From Heracleum sosnowskyi (taxonomy: Eukaryota; Streptophyta; Magnoliopsida; Apiales; Apiaceae), in contig CM061237.1 in NCBI GenBank assembly GCA_030848705.1, forward strand, positions 78,983,910 to 79,047,909: 64,000 bases of DNA, written 5' to 3'. Positions within the stretch are counted from its first letter, which is position 1; each line of letters opens with the position of its first letter. Below the pieces are notes generated by a model. That model saw only the letters and a list, made by a program, of their open reading frames with translations, was not told the origin of the DNA and ran no database searches. Positions 32,297 through 43,754 of this stretch are shown here, in pieces. The position numbers were made by a program, and so were the translations under genes.

Positions 32297-35200
32297 ATGC
32301 ATGATTCTCAGGATAGAATGGGCTTTAATCCACTTTTCACCATACTTAAGGATAACAAACTTACCGGACCTAACTATATTGAATGGAAACGCAATTTGGA
32401 CATAGTGTTGTCTGCTGAAGAGTTTAAATTTTGTACTGTTGAACCCAAACCGGACCAGCCTGCTGCCGATGCTCCGGATGAGGATAAAGAGTATTTTAAG
32501 AAGTGGACTAAGGCAGATGAGATGTCGCGATGTTACATTCTGGCAGCAATGTCGGGTGTTTTGCAACATCAGCATCAGGCCATGACCACTACTGCAGATA
32601 TGCTCTATAATCTCAAGGAGCTTTTCGGAGATCAGAATAGGGCTGCTAGGCAAGTAGCAATGACGTCTCTAATGAACACTCAGATGGCTGAAAAAACACC
32701 TGTAAGGGACCATGTTCTTCTGATGATGTCTCATATAAATGAACTAGAGGTCCTTGGTGCTGATATTGATGCGGAAACGCAGGTCGATATCATACTTATG
32801 AGTTTGCCAAAAAGCTTTGAGCCGTTTCGCTTGAATTACAACATGCACAAGAAGTTGTATAGTCTTGCAGAACTTCTGACAGAGCTTCAGGCAGCGGAAT
32901 CATTATTTCAGCAGCATGTTCAGGTAAATGTGGCTGAGAAAGTTTCTTCTTCAAAGCCGAAAGGAAAGAAGAAGAAGAAGGTTCAGACACAGAAAGTTGT
33001 GAAACCATTAGGAGTTCAGAATTCAATGAAGAAGCCTAAGGGCAAGTGCTTCAAGTGCAAGCAGTCGGGTCACTGGAAAAAGGATTGTCCTCTGTCTAAG
33101 AAGAACAATGCTGGTATGTCTCTTTCTCTTGTTACGGAAACATATATAGCGGCTATGTCTACGAGCACTTGGTGTGTAGACACAGGAGCCACTGATCATG
33201 TTTGTAATTCCATGCAGGGGTTCCAGAAAACCAGGCTGCTTAGAGATGGCGAGATATATGTGTTCATGGGAGATGCTACGAAAGTAGCAGTGGTTGCAGT
33301 TGGAGTTATTTCTTTATCTTTTGGTTATGATAGGATTTTGGTTTTGAATAATTGTCTTTATGTACCTTCATTTAGAAGGAATTTAATTTCGGTTTCTAAA
33401 CTTGCTATAGATGGTTATAATGTTTGTTTGGATCGTAATGTTTCCATTATGATGAATAAACGAGTTATATGTTCTGGTACATTGCAAGACAATTTATATA
33501 TTATTAATCCTATAGAACCAATACTGCAACCAAGTGAAATTAATAATACACTTTCTACCTCTAGTAAAAGAAAGGAACCTTCTGGATTGAACCAAACATA
33601 TCTTTGGCACTTGAGATTAGGTCATATTAACTTAAGGAGGATTCAAAGATTGGTAGTAGATGGGCCTTTAGGCTCGTTGGCAGTGGAGCCATTTCCAGTC
33701 TGTGAATCTTGCTTGGAAGGAAAAATGACCAGTAGACCTTTTAAGGCAAAAGGAAATAGAGCCAAAGATGTGTTAGAATTGGTTCATACTGATTTATGTG
33801 GACCTATGAATATCCAAGCGAGAGGTGGGTATGAATATTTTGTCACTTTCATTGATGATTATTCGAGATATGGATACATTTATCTGTTGCACCGCAAGTC
33901 TGAGTGCTTTAAAAAATTCAAAGAGTACAAAGCAAGTGCGGAAAAGCGACATTCAGGAAAATGTATCAAGTCACTACGATCAGATCGTGGGGGCGAATAC
34001 CTGCTTGGAGAATTTAGAGAATATTTATCAGAACATGGGATTTCATCCCAGTTGACTGCACCTGGCACACCTCAGCAGAATGGTGTAGCAGAAAGAAGGA
34101 ACCGGACTCTTTTAGAGAGTGTTAGATCGATGATGAGTTATTCGAATTTACCCAAGTCGTTTTGGGGGCATGCTCTAGAAACAGCGGCTTATCTTCTAAA
34201 CTTGGTACCTTCTAAGTCAGTTCCAAAAACTCCAAAAGAATTGTGGACTAGTACCAAACCTAGTTTGAAACACATTCGGATTTGGGGTTGTCCAGCACAT
34301 GTGCTGAACAAGAACGTGACTAAGTTAGATTCTCGTACAGAAGTGAGGCTGTTTGTGGGTTATCCCAAGGGAACAAAAGGGTATTTGTTTTATAGTCCTA
34401 AGGATCGGGATATCATTGTAAGCACCAATGATAGATTCTTAGAGGAAGACTATATAATGAATCACAAACCCATGAGTACTGTTGTTTTAGAGGAACTAGT
34501 GGGAGGACAAGATAATTCTAATATGCCACCGGTACAAGTAGAACAACCACAAGTAAATGAACAACCTATCACTAATAACACTCCAATGCTTCGTCGTAGT
34601 GGGAGGGTTGTTAAACAACCTGAGAGGTTCATGTTTTTGGGAGAGTCTTCGGACTTAGTCTCTGGTGAACATGATGAGGATCCCAGGACATACGAAGAAG
34701 CAATGCAAGATAAGGATGCAGATCTTTGGCAAAAGGCTATGCAATCTGAGATGGAATCTATGTATTCCAATAAAGTCTGGGATCTCGTGGAACCACCCAG
34801 TGGTGTAAAACCCATTGGATGCAAGTGGATCTACAAAAGAAAAAGAGGATCTGACAAAAAGGTGAAAGCCTGAAAAGCAAGACTTGTTGCGAAAGGGTAT
34901 ACTCAGAAACAAGGAATTGATTATGAGGAAACCTTTTCTCCGGTAGTCATGCTTAAGTCAATCCGGATTCTTTTATCTATAGCAGCTCATCTCGATTATG
35001 AGATTTGGCAAATGGATGTCAAGACAGCTTTCCTAAATGGAAGTCTTGATGAAAACATCCATATGCAGCAACCAGAGGGATTCATCAAAGAGGGCCAAGA
35101 GCATCTAGTGTGTAAGCTTAAGAAGTCCATTTATGGACTGAAACAAGCTTCCAGGGAGTGGAACATTCGTTTTGATCAGGCCGTCCAGACAAATGGTTAT

Positions 35201-36253
35201 GATCAGAGTCCAAGCGAAGCATGTGTGTATAGGAAAAGTGAAGGAAATGCAGTGGTTTTTCTAGTACTATATGTAGATGACATTTTGCTCATTGGAAACA
35301 ATGTAGAGATGTTGTCATCTATTAAGGCATGGTTGTTCAAACAATTTGAAATGAAAGACTTAGGTGAAGCCGCATACATTCTTGGGATCAAAGTTATAAG
35401 AGATCGCAAGAAAAGAACGTTGGCTTTATCTCAAGAACCGTACATTGATGAGGTATTGGCTCGTTTTAACATGCAGGACTCTAAGAAGGGTAATTTACCT
35501 TTTAGACATGGAGTCTCTCTATCAAAGGAGCAGTGTCCTAAGACACCTAAGGAGATAGAGAACATGAAAGCAGTTCCTTATGCTTCAGCATGTGGAAGCT
35601 TAATGTATGTCATGTTATGCACGAGACCTGATATTTGCTTTGCCGTAGGCATGGTCAGTAGATATCAGTCCAATCCAGGTCAGGAACATTGGAGTGCAGT
35701 AAAAACGATACTTAAGTACTTGCGAAGGACTAAGAAGTATATGTTAATTTACAAGGCTTCAGACTTGTTTCCTGTGGGTTATACCGATTCAGATTTCCAG
35801 ACAGATAGGGATAAGAGGAAGTCAACCTCGGGGTGTGTTTTTACTTTAGGAGGTGGAGCTGTAATATGGAGGAGTGTGAAGTAGAAATGCATCGCAGACT
35901 CAACCATGGAAGCTGAATATGTGGCAGCCTCTGAGGCAGCCAAGGAGGCTATATGGTTCCGGAATTTCCTGCTGGATTTCAATGTAGTTCCTAATTTGCC
36001 ACGGCAAATCACAATTTATTGTGATAATACTGGTGCTGTTGCAAATACAAAGGAACCACGAGAACATAAAGCAGCAAAACACATTGAGCGTAAGTATCAC
36101 CTCATACGACAGTTCGTTAAGCGAGGAGATATTATTGTGACTGATATAGCATCAAAGGACAACCGGGCTGATCCTTTCACGAAGAGTTTACCAACTAAGG
36201 TTTTTGAAGAACACGTGGAGGAGATAGGAGTCAGATGTCTGGTCACGGAATAG
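32297..36253 (+). pseudogene. gag-pol: E1 gag-pol polyprotein with two nonsense codons
   Basis: Same length and frame as the intact E2 protein (1,318 codons). Gag occupies about the first 250 residues, with a CCHC knuckle 'CFKCKQSGHWKKDC' near 251-264. Protease has 'WCVDTGATDH' near 295; integrase has the zinc-binding 'HLRLGHINLRR' near 438 and 'GTPQQNGVAERRN' near 590; RT has 'KARLVAKGY' after 860 and YVDD near 992; RNase H has 'TMEAEYVAASEAA' near 1203. Codon 859 is TGA (34871-34873) where E2 has TGG, and codon 1196 is TAG (35882-35884) where E2 has CAG. No frameshift was found. The copy cannot make RT or RNase H unless both stops are read through. Confidence 0.93.
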
Positions 36254-36317
36254 TTATTTAAACTGGTAGAGGATTATATTAATAAACACTGATATACTCA
36301 AAGAATAGCTTGAGTAT

Positions 36318-36328
36318 AAGTGGGAGAT
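36318..36328 (+). promoter_or_regulatory. E1 polypurine tract
   Basis: AAGTGGGAGAT abuts the 3' LTR. The same tract precedes the 5' LTR at 29581-29591 within the rearranged segment. Confidence 0.85.
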
Positions 36329-37435
36329 TGTTGGGTTTTATACTAAACTATTCATTAGTAGTATATAAACAATGTCCATTTTATTGAGAATCTTGATTGC
36401 ATATTTTTACATTGTCTATTTATTATATATTGTGGATAATTGAGTATCAAATGGGATAACAGAAGATTAAATTATCAGTGTCTATATATAATATAAAGGG
36501 TTCACAGTTTAAGTGGAATTAGACAAACCACTGGAATAACTGAAGTATTATTTGGGAATAGTTTATCTTGACTATTAAATAATACTTGTATACTTTGTGT
36601 ATATTGAACAGGATCAAATTTAGAATTGTTCCCTTAAACTGATTAAGAAGGTGAACTAAGATTCTATGTTATTATTAATGCTTAGGTTCTTAATCCGGAT
36701 ATAGTAATTGACACGTGTATATTATTTACATGCTTTGATTTATATATGAAATAATTCTTTTGAATTATATATATCATTATATTTTGGGTGATGGAATAAT
36801 ATATATGGTGGATATTATTTATTGAAGGAATCCGTGTCCTGATAATATTCGGGTTAATGATGTCCCCTTGAAAGCTCAAAAGGATTTAATTATGTGAAAC
36901 CCTGCAGGTGGATTTATTCCGGCATAATTAAATAAAGGTAGAGTGGATGATCAAGGATATAAGATGTTAATTAAATGAATTATCAGTAATTTATTTAATT
37001 AATGGGCATGCGCTATTTAAACATGGGGAATTTAATAAGCAAATAATATTGGAACCGAATTAATTAATTAAGTTGCGGTATTAGGAAAGGTAGTGCAAAT
37101 ATTAATTCTTTAGTGGATTGAATTAATATTTAATTACATTGGGCTAGGCCCAGGATGTAATTAAAAGGCCCAACCTAATTATCCATGATCCCTGTTGTAG
37201 CCCTATATATATTCTTATTCTCTTCTTGCTAGGGTGGGTTAAGAAAAATATTGTAGCCACCTAGGAGCAAGAAGAGAGGTTAACTTGAGAAGACGGAGGC
37301 CACACTTCGCTCAAGGGAATTTGGGAATACAATAGAAGAGCGTGGAATCAACCGTTAACAAGGTGATTTTCTTTTCGCACTCCTTAATTGTGTATCATAA
37401 ATTGTAGTAGAACCCCAAGTCCGTGGTTCCCAACA
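36329..37435 (+). repeat. E1 3' LTR (1,107 bp)
   Basis: Begins TGTTGGGTTTTATACTAAAC and ends TTCCCAACA. Differences from the 5' LTR include a TATA dinucleotide expansion near 36770 and base changes near 36609 and 37183-37195. It is followed directly by S1 aORF sequence. Confidence 0.92.
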
Positions 37436-39056
37436 CTACAGGAACAGACTCTGCAACAACTTCTTCTTCTTGAACTACCTTTTCAACAGCATCTTCTTGC
37501 ATATTCTCTGCTGTAGCATCATCCAATTTCTCCTCAGCAGCTGCAGGAATCTGATCAACCTCCTCACCCATTTCAGGAACTTGATTAGTCACAGAAAGAT
37601 TTACTGTATGAGTAGCAAGTGACTCTTCTAAAACTAGGGTGGGTTGATCAGCTGCCACATCCTCAGTATCAGAAACACTGATACTAGGATGTGCTTCAAG
37701 AATTTTATCCATATCAAAATCAGCATATAAAGCATCTTGCTCAAACATTCCAGCCTCTGTATCAGCATTTGCCATGTCAGGCACAGTGGCTGCTTCAACA
37801 TCTTCAGTAGCCTCCTGAATAATAACTTCAGGAGCTTCAGTATCCACAAAGACCCTGTCCTCATTATCATCATTTACAGCAGACTCCTGAACAACAACTT
37901 CTGGAGCTTCATCCTGGACAGCTTCAGTGTCTGGTGTAGATTCATCCAAATTATCAAAAAGATAATTAGCTACTAATCTTCTTTTCCTCTGATGAAGAGT
38001 TTCATTATCAACATCATCCTCATCATCAGTTTTTGGTCTATTTGCTCTTCTCTTCTTAGAATGACCAACACCCTTTGGCACAGAAGACTTGGACACTCCC
38101 ACTTCAGTAGTTGGTCTAACAGACTTTACAGGTTTGGAACCAACATGCTTAGTCCTACCACTGGATTTATGTTTGACAGATGTAGATGGAGGAAGTTCTG
38201 TTTGTAAAGGTTCTGGTTGGGGTTCTGATTGAGAAGGAGTTTACGTTTGTGGATGGATTTGATCATTTACAAACTGTTGCACAGATACAGGAAGTAACAA
38301 ATCTCCAACAACCCCTTTCTTAACATCCTTGTTGATAAGATCAGAGAATATCCTCTTGTGTAATTTAAAACAAGAAATAACATCTTCATCAACTATTTCT
38401 ACCCCTTGAACACAGGCAGAGAATAAAATCTGACAAAATCTAGAAAAGTAAACTACCCCTCGATTCTCTGTCATTTTCTCCCCTAAATTAGTTAAGACAA
38501 GTCTTGCAAAATCAAAATGATTATCATATAAAAGAGAATACCCGATTTGCAGACTGTCCGTGGGAATAGCATCCCAGTTGGTGCATTTCTTTCCGAACGT
38601 TCTTGTTATGCAGTCAAAGAAGAAGCTCCACTCCTTCCTCAAGAACGGTCGCTTCAACTGTCCTATCTTTGTCAAGGGCCCAGAATACCCAATCTCTCGC
38701 ATCATCCTTAGCAAATCAGTGTCACCCATTCCAATTGTATATGAAGAAAACTCAGGAAACCCCATTGCAGTTCGAATTGTACCAGAAGTAATTACATATT
38801 CTGCTTCTTGAAATTCAAAGATTATAGATGGGTTGCTAGAATCACCACCATCATCATAAGTACCCGTCTCCCAGAAAGCCTTGATTTGCGAACCAGAAAG
38901 TGTTGTTGGTTCTACTAGAGCACGCCCAATCGCTGACTGAGCAAGAAATTTCTGAATCATGTGAAATGCCTCTGGTGCGTTGGCAGTGTTTAGTGGTGCT
39001 GCATAATTGTTAGGAACGAACTCTAACCCAGAAGAAACAAACGATGTAGTCGCCAT
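37436..39056 (-). pseudogene. S1 extra ORF (aORF), truncated
   Basis: The likely start is ATG at 39054-39056 (MATTSFVSSGLEF). The first 270 or so residues are globular ('SGTIRTAMGFPEFSSYTIG', 'LLYDNHFDFARLVLTNLGEK', 'VVYFSRFCQILFSACVQG') and resemble in pattern the S2 aORF at 49036-49659. After an in-frame TAA at 38241-38243 the frame stays open to the E1 junction. This part has a Lys/Arg cluster (KKRRANRPK, KRRLVANY) and then a very acidic Asp/Glu/Val-rich tail. No signal peptide or membrane segment is present. The basic cluster could be a nuclear signal. The 3' end is lost. Function is unknown. Confidence 0.75.
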
Positions 39057-40402
39057 TAGTAAGATTTGAAAGAATAACATAGAATCAGATGCAAAAGCTC
39101 AAAAGAGTTTGAAAGTAGAAAAGTGTTTGTGAATATGTGTGTGTGACAATAGATGTGAAAGGTTTAAACGTATGTGTGTGTATTGTTTAAAAATGAAATT
39201 CAAAATTAAAAACTGAACAGTTTTTAATCATTAATACACAACTGTCTTACTCCGTTAATCGTGTGAGTGGGACACGTGGCACACATGCAATGACTGACAG
39301 CAGTAATTGGCAGTTTCTAATGCGCATGCGCAGTAAAAACAGCAATAATTATAGCCTTTTACACTTTCCTAGACACGCAACCTTTTTCTTCTGTTTAATA
39401 CAAATTAGAACCGTTACCAATCATACTATTTTGTTTTCAAGAATGTTTTCTCAAAATTTTTAACTGTCTGAAACAAATAATTAATTTTAATCATCAGAGA
39501 TTAAAATAAAAGTACCTCAGCGTAGAGTACACAATTCATCAGTGTTTACCAATCCTCCTCCTTTAGTCATAATCTCTTTTCTCTCAATGCATAGTTGTGA
39601 AAATATTGTGTGTGAATAGCAGAGTTTACTGAATACAAATATTTAGAGCATCTTAAAGTGCATAAAATCCACACAATAAATCAGTAAAAACTAGTTGTCC
39701 AAACTCTCATGTATAAAATAAAATCTCATCTCATCTAAACTCTGGACTATAAAATTTATTATTTTCACCCCCTTCGATTTTTTTTTTTAATTTTTAATTT
39801 TTCCAGTAATCAGTGGTTGACACTAATCACCAAAAATCAAAGATTTTAGCCCTTATTTCATACAATAAGTTCCTGGGTCTTCCTAGGCACAACATGATCT
39901 CAAAGGAATTTGTGCACTTTTTTTTTTTGGCATCTTTTGATTGGAGGGTGAAATATTTGCAACTAATTATCAGAGTTTAGACTTTTCATCAGTTAATACA
40001 ATTAATTTATGAGAGAAAGTGCAAACAGCTAATATAGACTCAGTGTATAGGATCAATAAACTAAGAGATGCTATAAATATAGAGATAGTATCATGCTGTG
40101 TAAAATTTCTGCACATTTTGAGATCAGATCATATATTACTCAGAAAGATTCATGATTACTTACTGATAATCATGCTTCATACAGGTTTCTTCATCGGTCC
40201 ATATGTTTCAGACAATATTACAATCAGAGTATAACATCAGAGATTAACTTCAGACTTTAACCGACAGAGTATGACTGACACTTTATGACGAACAGAGTTT
40301 ACTATCAGAGTTTAACATACTGGTACAAATAACAGTTGACACATGCAAAGAATCATGAGCATAAAATCAATCATGTATAGATTTTGAATGTAACCAGTAT
40401 CT
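39057..40402 (-). other. S1 spacer between pol and aORF
   Basis: About 1.35 kb, AT-rich, with T runs near 39780 and 39920 and no credible ORF. It holds many S1 motifs: near 39538, 39620, 39740 and 39970, and a cluster at 40206-40320 with several copies of CAGAGTTTA-like sequence in direct and inverted order. Confidence 0.7.
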
Positions 40403-43400
40403 CTAGTCAAAACCAGAGACCATTCCAAGTTCATTTACCAGTCTTGTAAAGGTAGCTTCACTCAAAGGTTTGCTGAAGATATCTGCAAGCTGTTGGTCTG
40501 TAGACACAAAATGAAGCTCAATATTTCCTTCTTCCACATGTTCCCTGATAAAATGATACCTTATGCTGATGTGCTTGGTCATGGAGTGTTGTACTGGATT
40601 ACCTGTCATAGCAATAGCACTTTGATTATCACAGAAAATAGGTATTTTAGAGTACCTTAATCCATAGTCCAGAAATTGATTCTTCATCCATAAAATCTGT
40701 GCACAACAGCTACCAGCAGCTATATACTCTGCTTCTGCTGTGGATGTGGAAATTGATTTCTGTTTCTTGCTGTACCAAGAAACTAATCTGTCACCTAGAA
40801 ATTGACAGCTTCCACTTGTGCTTTTTCTGTCTATCTTACAGCCTGCAAAATCTGCATCAGAGTAACCAATTAATTTAAACTCTGATTCTCTAGGGTACCA
40901 CAAACCAAGGGTTATGGTTCCTTTGAGATATTTGAAAATCCTCTTCATAGCTGTTAGATGTGGCTCTCTGGGGTCTGCTTGAAATCTTGCACAAAGACAT
41001 GTTGCATACATGATATCTGGTCTGCTTGCAGTAAGATAAAGAAGAGACCCTATCATGCCTCTGTAGTTTGTCATATCTACTGAAGCTCCTGTATCTTTGT
41101 CTAACTTTGTTGCAGTAGCCATGGGAGTTGTGGCAGATGAACTATCAAGCATACCAAATTTCTTGAGAAGATTTCTGGTATATTTTGCTTGATTGATAAA
41201 AATCCCATCATCTGTTTGCTTTACTTGCAAGCCTAGAAAATAACTACGCTCTCCCATCATGCTCATTTGATATCTTGACTGCATAAGCTTGGAAAATTTC
41301 TTACAGAGTTTGTCATTAGTAGACCCAAAAATTATGTCATCAACATAGATTTGAACTAACAGCAAATCATCACCAGAATTAAAATAGAACTAGGTTTTGT
41401 CAATTGTACCTCTAGTGAACCCACTTTCTAAAAGAAATTGAGCTAGAGTTTCATACCATGCTCTAGGTGCCTGCTTTAGTCCATATAATGCCTTGTCAAG
41501 CCTGTAGACATAATCTGGATGTTTGGGATCTACAAATCCTGGTGGTTGCTCAACAAACACCTCTTCTTCAAGTTTCCCATTGAGAAAAGCACTTTTCACA
41601 TCCATCTGAAAGACTTTAAACTTCTTGTGAGCAGCATAGGCCAGAAAAATCCTTATTGCCTCCAATCTAGCAACTGGAGCAAAGGTTTCATCATAGTCAA
41701 TTCCTTCCTGCTGTGAATAGCCTTTAGCCACAAGTCTAGCCTTATTCCTTGTAATCACTCCATCACTGTCTGTTTTGTTTCTGAAAACCCACTTTGTACC
41801 AACAATAGATCTATTCTTTGGTCTTGGTACAAGTGTCCAGACTTCATTCCTCTCAAATTCATTTAACTCCTCTTCCATTGCTGTTATCCAGTTAGCATCT
41901 TGAAGAGCTTCTTCCACTTTCTTGGGCTCTGTTTGAGATAAGAATGCATGAAACAGACATTCATTATTTGTAGCACTCCTTGTTCTCACACTTGCATCTG
42001 GATCTCCAATAATTAAATCAGGAGTATGAGCTTGTGTCCACCTCCTTGTTGTTGGTAAGTGGCTTCTATTATCATTATTAGATCCTCCCCCTTGATCCAT
42101 GCTCTCCTGATTTTCTTCTTGACCATTTGCATTCTCTGAGGCTCCCCCTGAATTGGACTGTTCAGTATTTGAACTTTCAGAGTTTAACTCAGAGTTTCTA
42201 TTTGATTCTTCAGCTGACTCACTTTCAGAATTTGAGTCATTATCTTGAGATGTTTCTGAAGTATCTTCACGCTCCCCCTCGACTGGTTCTCTATTTTGTT
42301 CTGTCAGAGAAATTCCCTCAGTGTTTACCAGTAAAGGTTCAGAGTATGCTTCGTCAGAGTTTGTTGGATTTGCTTCATCAGAGTTTACGTCATCAGAGTT
42401 TAGATCTTCATTTTCAAAGCGAAGTTGATCATGATATTCTTCATCTTCTATTCCAGTTATTTTCTTGTCATCAAATGACACATGTATAGATTCCATGATT
42501 ACTTTAGTTCTCAGATTGTAGACTCTGAATGCTTTAGTTGACAGTGGGTATCCAACAAAAATTCCTTCATCAGCTTTTAAGTCAAACTTTGTCAACTGTT
42601 CAGGATGAGTTTTCAACACAAAGCACTTACATCCAAAAATATGAAAATATTTCAAATTTGGCTTCTTATTTTTCACCATCTCATATGGTGTTTTCCCATG
42701 CTTGTTGATCAGTGTAGCATTTTGAGTAAAACAAGCAGTTTGAACAGCTTCTGCCCAGAAATAAGTTGGCAATTTTGCTTCATCAAGCATTGTTCTGGCA
42801 GCTTCGATTAGAGTTATGTTCTTTCTTTCAACTACACCATTTTGCTGTGGAGTTCCAGGTGCAGAAAATTCTTGCTTCACTCCTCTTTCCTTGCAGAAAG
42901 CTTCCATTTCAGAATTTCTGAATTCAGTACCATTATCACTCCTTAGAATTTTCACTTTGTACTGTGATCCTTTGTCCAATAGCTTCACATGATCCATCAA
43001 AGTTAAGGCAGTTTCATCCTTCTTTGCTAAGAAGTACACCCAGGTGTATCTGGTGTATTCATCAACAATTACCAAAGCATATTTCTTTCTGCCCATTGAC
43101 ATTACATTCACTGGACCAAAAAGATCAACATGTAAAAGATGATAAGGTTCCACAACTAAAGATTCAGATTTACTCTTGAAAGATGACTTCCTTTGCTTGG
43201 CCTTTTGACAAGAATCACACAGACCATCTAAGCTGAGTATTGACTTTGGAAGTCCCCTTACAAGATCTTTTCGAATCAGCTCATTGATGTTGTTCAAGTT
43301 TAGGTGAAAGAGCTTCTTATGCCATTTCCAACTCTCTTCATTTGACATTTTTGCAGACAGACACACAGCTTTTCCTTCAGAGTTTGTTATCAAACTTGCT

Positions 43401-43744
43401 TCATAAATGTTATTGCGCCTGTGTCCAACTAGAACAACTTTTCTGGTAGATTTACTGATAACCTCACAGTGTTCAGTATGAAAATCTACATGGTATCCTC
43501 TGTCACAGATTTGACTCACAGAAAGCAGATCATGCTTGAGTCCTGAGACTAGAGCTACATTTGTGATGATGACACTTCCAAAATTGATTTTGCCATATCC
43601 CAGAGTACGTCCTATGTTGCCATCTCCATAGGAAACTTTTGGGCCAGCTTTTTCCTCAAAATCTGATAGCAGGGCTTTATTTCCATTCATGTGTCCTGAG
43701 CATCCACTGTCCAAGATAAGAGTGCTCTCTTTTATGCCCTGCAA
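40403..43744 (-). pseudogene. pol: S1 pol: protease, integrase, RT, RNase H with one nonsense codon
   Basis: 1,114 codons in one frame. Protease: 'LILDSGCSGHM' (DSG active site) near residue 14. Integrase: 'WHKKLFHLNLNN' and 'CDSCQKAK', then 'HVDLFGPVN', 'IVDEYTRYTW' and 'GTPQQNGVVERKN'. Next comes a Ser/Asn/Glu-rich linker, partly encoded by repeats of the S1 motif. RT: 'WITAMEEELNEFERNE', 'KARLVAKGYSQQEGIDY', YVDD. RNase H: 'STSTAEAEYIAAGS', 'DNQSAIAMTGN'. One TAG (41390-41392) follows 'TIDKT', just before YVDD; otherwise the frame is open. The start is not a clear ATG: the frame opens at a TTG after a CAG, in a frame different from gag, with stops between them, so pol may be made by splicing or by a recoding event. 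Confidence 0.92.
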
Positions 43745-43754
43745 TCACAACCAA

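Larger units (their letters stand above)
29460..37435 (+). mobile_element. Ty1/copia element E1 (Angela/TAR/Tork-like)
   Basis: A plus-strand copia element with two LTRs of about 1.1 kb, tRNA-Met-type primer site, 1.6-kb leader, one gag-pol reading frame with two nonsense codons, and polypurine tract. The LTRs differ at roughly a dozen sites by eye. There is no target-site duplication: the left flank (GTCCT) is S3 RT and the right flank (CTACA) is S1 aORF. It is therefore not a simple insertion and probably bridges a deletion between two older insertions. Closely related to E2 at 55505-63344. Confidence 0.88.

Noticed and set aside
34462..34824. Antisense ORFs within E1 and E2 (for example 120 and 136 codons, also at 58113 and 60284)
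   Set aside because: Mirror frames of the conserved gag-pol; no independent features.
29592..37435. E1 as a simple insertion with target duplication
   Set aside because: Flanking bases differ and belong to different elements; no 5-bp repeat found.
38603..38791. Plus-strand small ORF inside the S1 aORF
   Set aside because: Shadow of the minus-strand aORF, which has the longer and family-consistent frame.
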